A stretch of 64,000 nt of DNA from Paenibacillus graminis (lineage in GTDB: Bacteria > Bacillota > Bacilli > Paenibacillales > Paenibacillaceae). The position numbers and the translations under genes are program-made. Each line of letters opens with the position of its first letter. Within the stretch, counting starts at the first letter, position 1. The stretch covers positions 5,828,001-5,892,000 of the forward strand of contig NZ_CP009287.1 in the NCBI RefSeq assembly GCF_000758705.1, in the 5' to 3' direction. Under the pieces are notes generated by a model, which ran no database searches, was not told the origin of the DNA, and worked only from the letters and a program-made list of their open reading frames with translations. Positions 60,859-64,000 of this stretch are shown one piece after another.

Positions 60859-61411
60859 TAACAACGGTAGTCCTTCCGTTGTTGAGGGGCCGTGGGGAGA
60901 TCAGAGGTATTTCTACCTCTCATTTCGCCAACTACCCCACTTACCGCCAGATCAGAGGTATTTCTACCTCTCATCTCGCCAACTACCCCACTTACCACTA
61001 GATCAGAGGTATTTTTACCTCTCATTATGCAAACTACCCCACTTACCGCCAGATCAGAGGTATTTTTACTTCTCATTATGCAAACTACCCCACTTACCGC
61101 CAGATCAGAGGTATTTTTACCTCTCATTATGCAAACTACCCCACTTACCGCCAGATCAGAGGTATTTCTACCTCTCATTTCGCCAACTACCCCACTTACC
61201 GCCAGATCAGAGGTATTTCTACCTCTCATTTCGCCAACTACCCCACTTACCGCCAGATCAGAGGTATTTATACCTCTCATTATGCAAACTAGCCCGTTTA
61301 CCGCCAGATTAGAGCTTTTATCACCTCTCGTTTCATCCAATAACCTGTTTACGGGATGGCCGGATTCCCCCTCAATAACGGCACTTCTGCCGTTGTCTGA
61401 GGAGCCGCGGG
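60859..61411. repeat. 51 bp tandem hairpin array flanked by hairpin direct repeats
   Basis: Eight near-identical 51 bp units start at 60899, 60950, 61001, 61052, 61103, 61154, 61205 and 61256; a decayed ninth spans 61307-61356. Each starts with AGAGGTA-TTTY-TACCTCT (7 bp stem, T-rich loop). Units are of two types by the following bases, CGCCAACTA or ATGCAAACTA, in the order AABBBAAB. Related hairpins flank the array: AACAACGG...CCGTTGTTGAGGGGCCG (60860-60892) and AACGGCACTTCTGCCGTTG...GAGGAGCCG (61373-61407). Period 51 keeps frames open on both strands, but no ribosome sites exist. Confidence 0.92.
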
Positions 61412-61449
61412 CGTGTGCCGTGCCGCTGATGGTACCCGCGCACACACTA

Positions 61450-61479
61450 AAAAACACGCGCCTCACGGCAGCGTGTTTT
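61450..61479 (-). terminator. Terminator overlapping the end of the nucleotidyltransferase gene
   Basis: On the minus strand AAACACGC pairs with GCGTGTTT, followed by T's. The 5' arm encodes the last residues (NTLP), so stop codon and terminator overlap. Confidence 0.82.
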
Positions 61480-62194
61480 TCAGCTTTTCTCCAGCTTCAT
61501 GCAGTGATTGAAAGGTTCCGGCGTCGCTCCACCATTCCTTGAGCACATCATAGCTAAGCCTACGGTTTGAGGCGTAGATGTTGTTCACATCAGTGATCTC
61601 AAGCTCGCCTCTCTTGGAAGGCGATACGCGCCGGATAATATCGAATACAGCCTCATCGTACATATAAATGCCGGTTACGCAATATTTGGTTTTTGGATGC
61701 TCAGGCTTCTCCTCGATGTAGGCAATCAGGCCGGTATCCTGGCTGTCGAACACGGGAACACCGTATCTCCGCGCATCTTCCACCGGTTTCAGCAAGACTT
61801 TAGCTGTCCCCGGAGGCTGCTGCAGATACTTTTTCACATAAGGCGCCAGATCATCCATAAAAAGATTGTCACCAAGCAGTACGACAAACCGCTCACCCGG
61901 GAGAATGAATCCTTTCGCCAGCTCCAGTGCTTCCGCAATGCCTCCGGCGGCCTCCTGAATTTTGTAAGTCAGAGAAACGCCAAACTCTGCCCCGCTGCCT
62001 AAAAAATCCGTATACTGCCCCGCGGACTGCTTGCTGATGACCAGGAGAATATCGGTTATACCCCCCCGGCGCAACCGGTCTATACCGTAACACACCATAG
62101 GATATTTGCCGACCGGAAGCAAATGTTTGTTCATAAGCCGGGTCAGCGGATATAGTCTTGATCCTGTTCCGCCCGCCAGTATGACTCCTTTCAC
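61463..62194 (-). CDS. Sugar-1-phosphate nucleotidyltransferase (RmlA/SpsI-like)
   Basis: A 243-residue enzyme with GVILAGGTGSRLYPLTRLMNKHLLPV, the nucleotide-binding signature, then QEAAGGIAEALELAKGF, LLGDNLFMDD and IEEKPEHPKTKYCVTGIYMYD. It is the short type, like SpsI of Bacillus spore polysaccharide loci, forming dTDP- or UDP-hexose. It is the last gene of an operon with two glycosyltransferases upstream. Confidence 0.92.
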   Translation of the reverse strand: MKGVILAGGTGSRLYPLTRLMNKHLLPVGKYPMVCYGIDRLRRGGITDILLVISKQSAGQYTDFLGSGAEFGVSLTYKIQEAAGGIAEALELAKGFILPGERFVVLLGDNLFMDDLAPYVKKYLQQPPGTAKVLLKPVEDARRYGVPVFDSQDTGLIAYIEEKPEHPKTKYCVTGIYMYDEAVFDIIRRVSPSKRGELEITDVNNIYASNRRLSYDVLKEWWSDAGTFQSLHEAGEKLKNTLP

Positions 62195-62240
62195 TTACTT
62201 TCCTCCTTTTTATCTGTGTCTTAAGCCTTGGGTCAACCTT

Positions 62241-62978
62241 TCAGATGAACTCTGCCGGATCCGCATGCCATTTATCCATAAAAATCCTGCGATTGCGTTC
62301 CACCAGCTCCTGCAGCCGTGAGGAGTAAACCTCCTTGAAGCTGGCACTCCCTTCATGATGCACCAGGCAATTCCCGGCAATAAGCAGACGGTAGCCCCGC
62401 AGCCGGGCGCGGTAGCAGTAGTCATCGTCTTCATAGTGTCCCGGGGAGTACCGCTCATCCAGAAGGCCGATGGTGTCCATCAGCTCTCTTTTAAATAAAA
62501 AGCACAAGCCGACCAGCCGCCGGGTTCCGATCCATTCAGACGGCCCCCGGAGACTCAGCCTCTCCGCTTCGGCGTGAAATCCCGAAATATCCGTATACGG
62601 CACCTTTATCTGCTGACGCCCGCTGGCATAGTTCGTTACAGGTCCTACAATGCCGACGTCGGGTGCACTGTACAAGGCGTTTTTCAAATGGGCAAGCCAG
62701 CCTCGCGATACAATAACGTCATTGTTCAGCAGCAGCAGTTCATCGCCCGAGGCCAGTTGCATACCCAGATTACAGGCCGCCGGGAACCCCCTGTTCTCGG
62801 GAAGAGAAATAAAGGTCAGCTTGTTCTCACGGCAATAAGCGTCTGTTCCATCGGTTGAAGCGTTGTCGATCACAATAATTTCATAGGGTAATCCAGTGTG
62901 TGCCCTGACCGCTTCCACACAGGAGCGGAGCAAGCCAAGCCTGTTATAGGTCGGAATAATAATACTGGTCATTGTCAT
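62241..62978 (-). CDS. Glycosyltransferase family 2
   Basis: A 245-residue GT-A enzyme with SIIIPTYNRLGLLRSCVEAV, IIVIDNASTDGT, LLLLNNDVIV (DxD-equivalent NND) and GHYEDDDYCYRARLRGY, typical of rhamnosyl-type GT2. GGAGG precedes ATG 62978. The start overlaps the previous gene by four bases. Confidence 0.92.
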   Translation of the reverse strand: MTMTSIIIPTYNRLGLLRSCVEAVRAHTGLPYEIIVIDNASTDGTDAYCRENKLTFISLPENRGFPAACNLGMQLASGDELLLLNNDVIVSRGWLAHLKNALYSAPDVGIVGPVTNYASGRQQIKVPYTDISGFHAEAERLSLRGPSEWIGTRRLVGLCFLFKRELMDTIGLLDERYSPGHYEDDDYCYRARLRGYRLLIAGNCLVHHEGSASFKEVYSSRLQELVERNRRIFMDKWHADPAEFI

Positions 62979-64000
62979 ACGCCGTTCCTCCAGGCTGCCA
63001 ATTGCCGCCGCTGCTCCTGCAGGTTTTTAGCAGAGATTATCCCGCTGGCGTTACGGTGCATAAGCACCCTAAGCAGCGCTTCCGCATGATCCCCAACAAT
63101 CAGTTGCTCCATAGCATTGCCTGCTCCGGTGTTTCCCTGGCGGAGCCGGTTATGCTTAATAACGTTCACCTTCCCCGCTTTCTCCACTCTCAGATGTTCT
63201 ATGATCGAGAGTGCCTGCGCTTTGGGCGGAACCGTCAGCTCACGGTAGCCGATCCGCTCCAGGGCCCGCCGCGACAGGGCATGGGGGACAGCAGTCATCG
63301 AGCTGACCCCCAGGTCGCTTCTGCCCAGAACACTATTCAGATATAGTTTGCAGCGTGTGACATCATCGCTTAAGGCGAACGAAGGCAGCAGCGCATCCAG
63401 GTCATTCAGCGCGACATCCACGCCTCCGTCCACAGCCCATGCAAAAACAGCCAGCTGTGGAGCCGGAATGACCATATCTCCATCCAGGAACAGCAGGATG
63501 TCGCCCCGGCTGAGCTTGGCCCCAAGCGCCCGCCCTACATCATGCCCGGCGGATTCCGGGCAATGCACCACTGTGGCCTGCTTGAACATCCGGGCAAGGC
63601 CATAGCTGTTATCGGTGCAGCCGTTCAGTACAACAATGATCTCAGCCGGATTTAGGCGTTGTACCTGCTTTAGCAGTGCCGGCAGCGTTCGCTCCTCATT
63701 GCGCGCCGAGATAATCACCGACAGCGAGCCGCGCAGATTCGGCAGCAAAAGCTCTGCTTCGCGTGAGGCAGAGCCAGAAGTCCCCCCCGCCGGGCGCGTG
63801 GCCTTTCCTGCCGCTTGCCGGGCGGCAGTACTGCCGGCGGCGCTCCGCCGGACCGCGGTTCGGGCGGCCGCACCAGCTTGGGCCGCCCTGCGCTTGCCAG
63901 CAGTGCCGCCTGCCCCCGTCCGGCGGGCAGGCGCAGCTCCCGCCGTCTGGAACATGGCGGCGGCAGATCTGGCAAGGCCCCGTGCGGCTGCTCCCTTACG
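62975..64000 (-). CDS. Glycosyltransferase family 2 with basic Ala/Arg-rich N-terminus (partial)
   Basis: The frame is open to the window edge, so the start lies outside. At least 85 residues of low-complexity Arg/Ala/Gly/Thr/Lys sequence (RRAAQAGAAARTAVRR, STAARQAAGKATRPAGG) precede a GT-A domain: LSVIISARNEERTLPALLKQV, IIVVLNGCTDNSYG, LLFLDGDMVIP (DGD) and a late AVPHALSRRALERIG. ATG 63955 has no ribosome site. The basic region recalls the tail of the GT4 at 46167 and the Arg-rich protein at 58466. It is first seen of a three-gene operon. Confidence 0.87.
   Translation of the reverse strand, partial: RKGAAARGLARSAAAMFQTAGAAPARRTGAGGTAGKRRAAQAGAAARTAVRRSAAGSTAARQAAGKATRPAGGTSGSASREAELLLPNLRGSLSVIISARNEERTLPALLKQVQRLNPAEIIVVLNGCTDNSYGLARMFKQATVVHCPESAGHDVGRALGAKLSRGDILLFLDGDMVIPAPQLAVFAWAVDGGVDVALNDLDALLPSFALSDDVTRCKLYLNSVLGRSDLGVSSMTAVPHALSRRALERIGYRELTVPPKAQALSIIEHLRVEKAGKVNVIKHNRLRQGNTGAGNAMEQLIVGDHAEALLRVLMHRNASGIISAKNLQEQRRQLAAWRNGV

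Noticed and set aside
60899..61356. CRISPR array
   Set aside because: There are no unique spacers: the whole 51 bp unit is conserved, and no cas gene is near.
60858..61542. Long frames on both strands across the 51 bp array (about 200 codons each)
   Set aside because: They stay open only because 51 is a multiple of 3. No ribosome sites, both strands equally open, and the peptide is a 17-residue repeat.

Overview
The window comes from a nitrogen-fixing, endospore-forming Gram-positive bacterium, almost certainly a Paenibacillus. The evidence is the compact nifB-H-D-K-E-N order with GlnR-type operators, the sporulation and germination genes (gerE, a ger receptor operon, a YhcN-type lipoprotein, a Spo0E-like protein, CgeB-like proteins), strong AGGAGG ribosome sites with frequent TTG/GTG starts, and sigma-A promoters.

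Layout. 1-6886 (minus): the nif operon nifBHDKE and the first codons of nifN, read from one promoter flanked by two GlnR sites. 7163-8357 (plus): a divergent Mn2+ riboswitch (yybP-ykoY) controlling a TerC-family membrane protein. 8418-13339 (minus): a secreted YcdB/SLH protein, a two-component system and a small exported protein. 13524-18004 (minus): a NitT/TauT-type ABC importer, then a separate marR/nitroreductase operon whose promoter overlaps a perfect Fur box. 18169-20970 (plus): a PadR, HAAS-pentapeptide and ABC exporter operon. 21056-26128: a ger germinant receptor operon with a frameshifted A subunit, two small plus-strand genes, and gerE. 26533-35832 (plus): a LacI regulator, the Fur-controlled efeOBU iron uptake operon, and rpiR-nagB-nagA for amino-sugar catabolism.

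35999-64000 is mostly cell or spore surface glycan biology. It starts with a YhcN-like lipoprotein and a lone glycosyltransferase. A tight eight-gene minus-strand operon follows (45329 to 38318), encoding a UDP-N-acetyl-6-deoxy-L-hexosamine pathway (4,6-dehydratase/5-epimerase, RmlD-like reductase, 2-epimerase) plus an epimerase, a methyltransferase and three glycosyltransferases. Next come a glycosyltransferase with an arginine-rich tail, two CgeB-like glycosyltransferases, an AAA ATPase, an operon of LTA-synthase-like, polytopic membrane and Spo0E-like proteins, and a purine-riboswitch-controlled deaminase. The window ends with a four-gene operon of small helical and Arg-rich proteins, a sugar-1-phosphate nucleotidyltransferase and two more glycosyltransferases, the last with a basic Ala/Arg-rich N-terminus and open at the window edge.

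The gaps in this glycan region hold three different tandem arrays of hairpin-forming units (45451-45783, 47717-47860, 60899-61356). The most promising undescribed material is: the spore-type surface module linked by Arg-rich tails and G-Y-x-x-G motifs, with its tandem helical proteins; the hairpin arrays; and a variant guanine-class riboswitch that looks like an ON switch for a deaminase. All calls come from reading the sequence; no database search was run.
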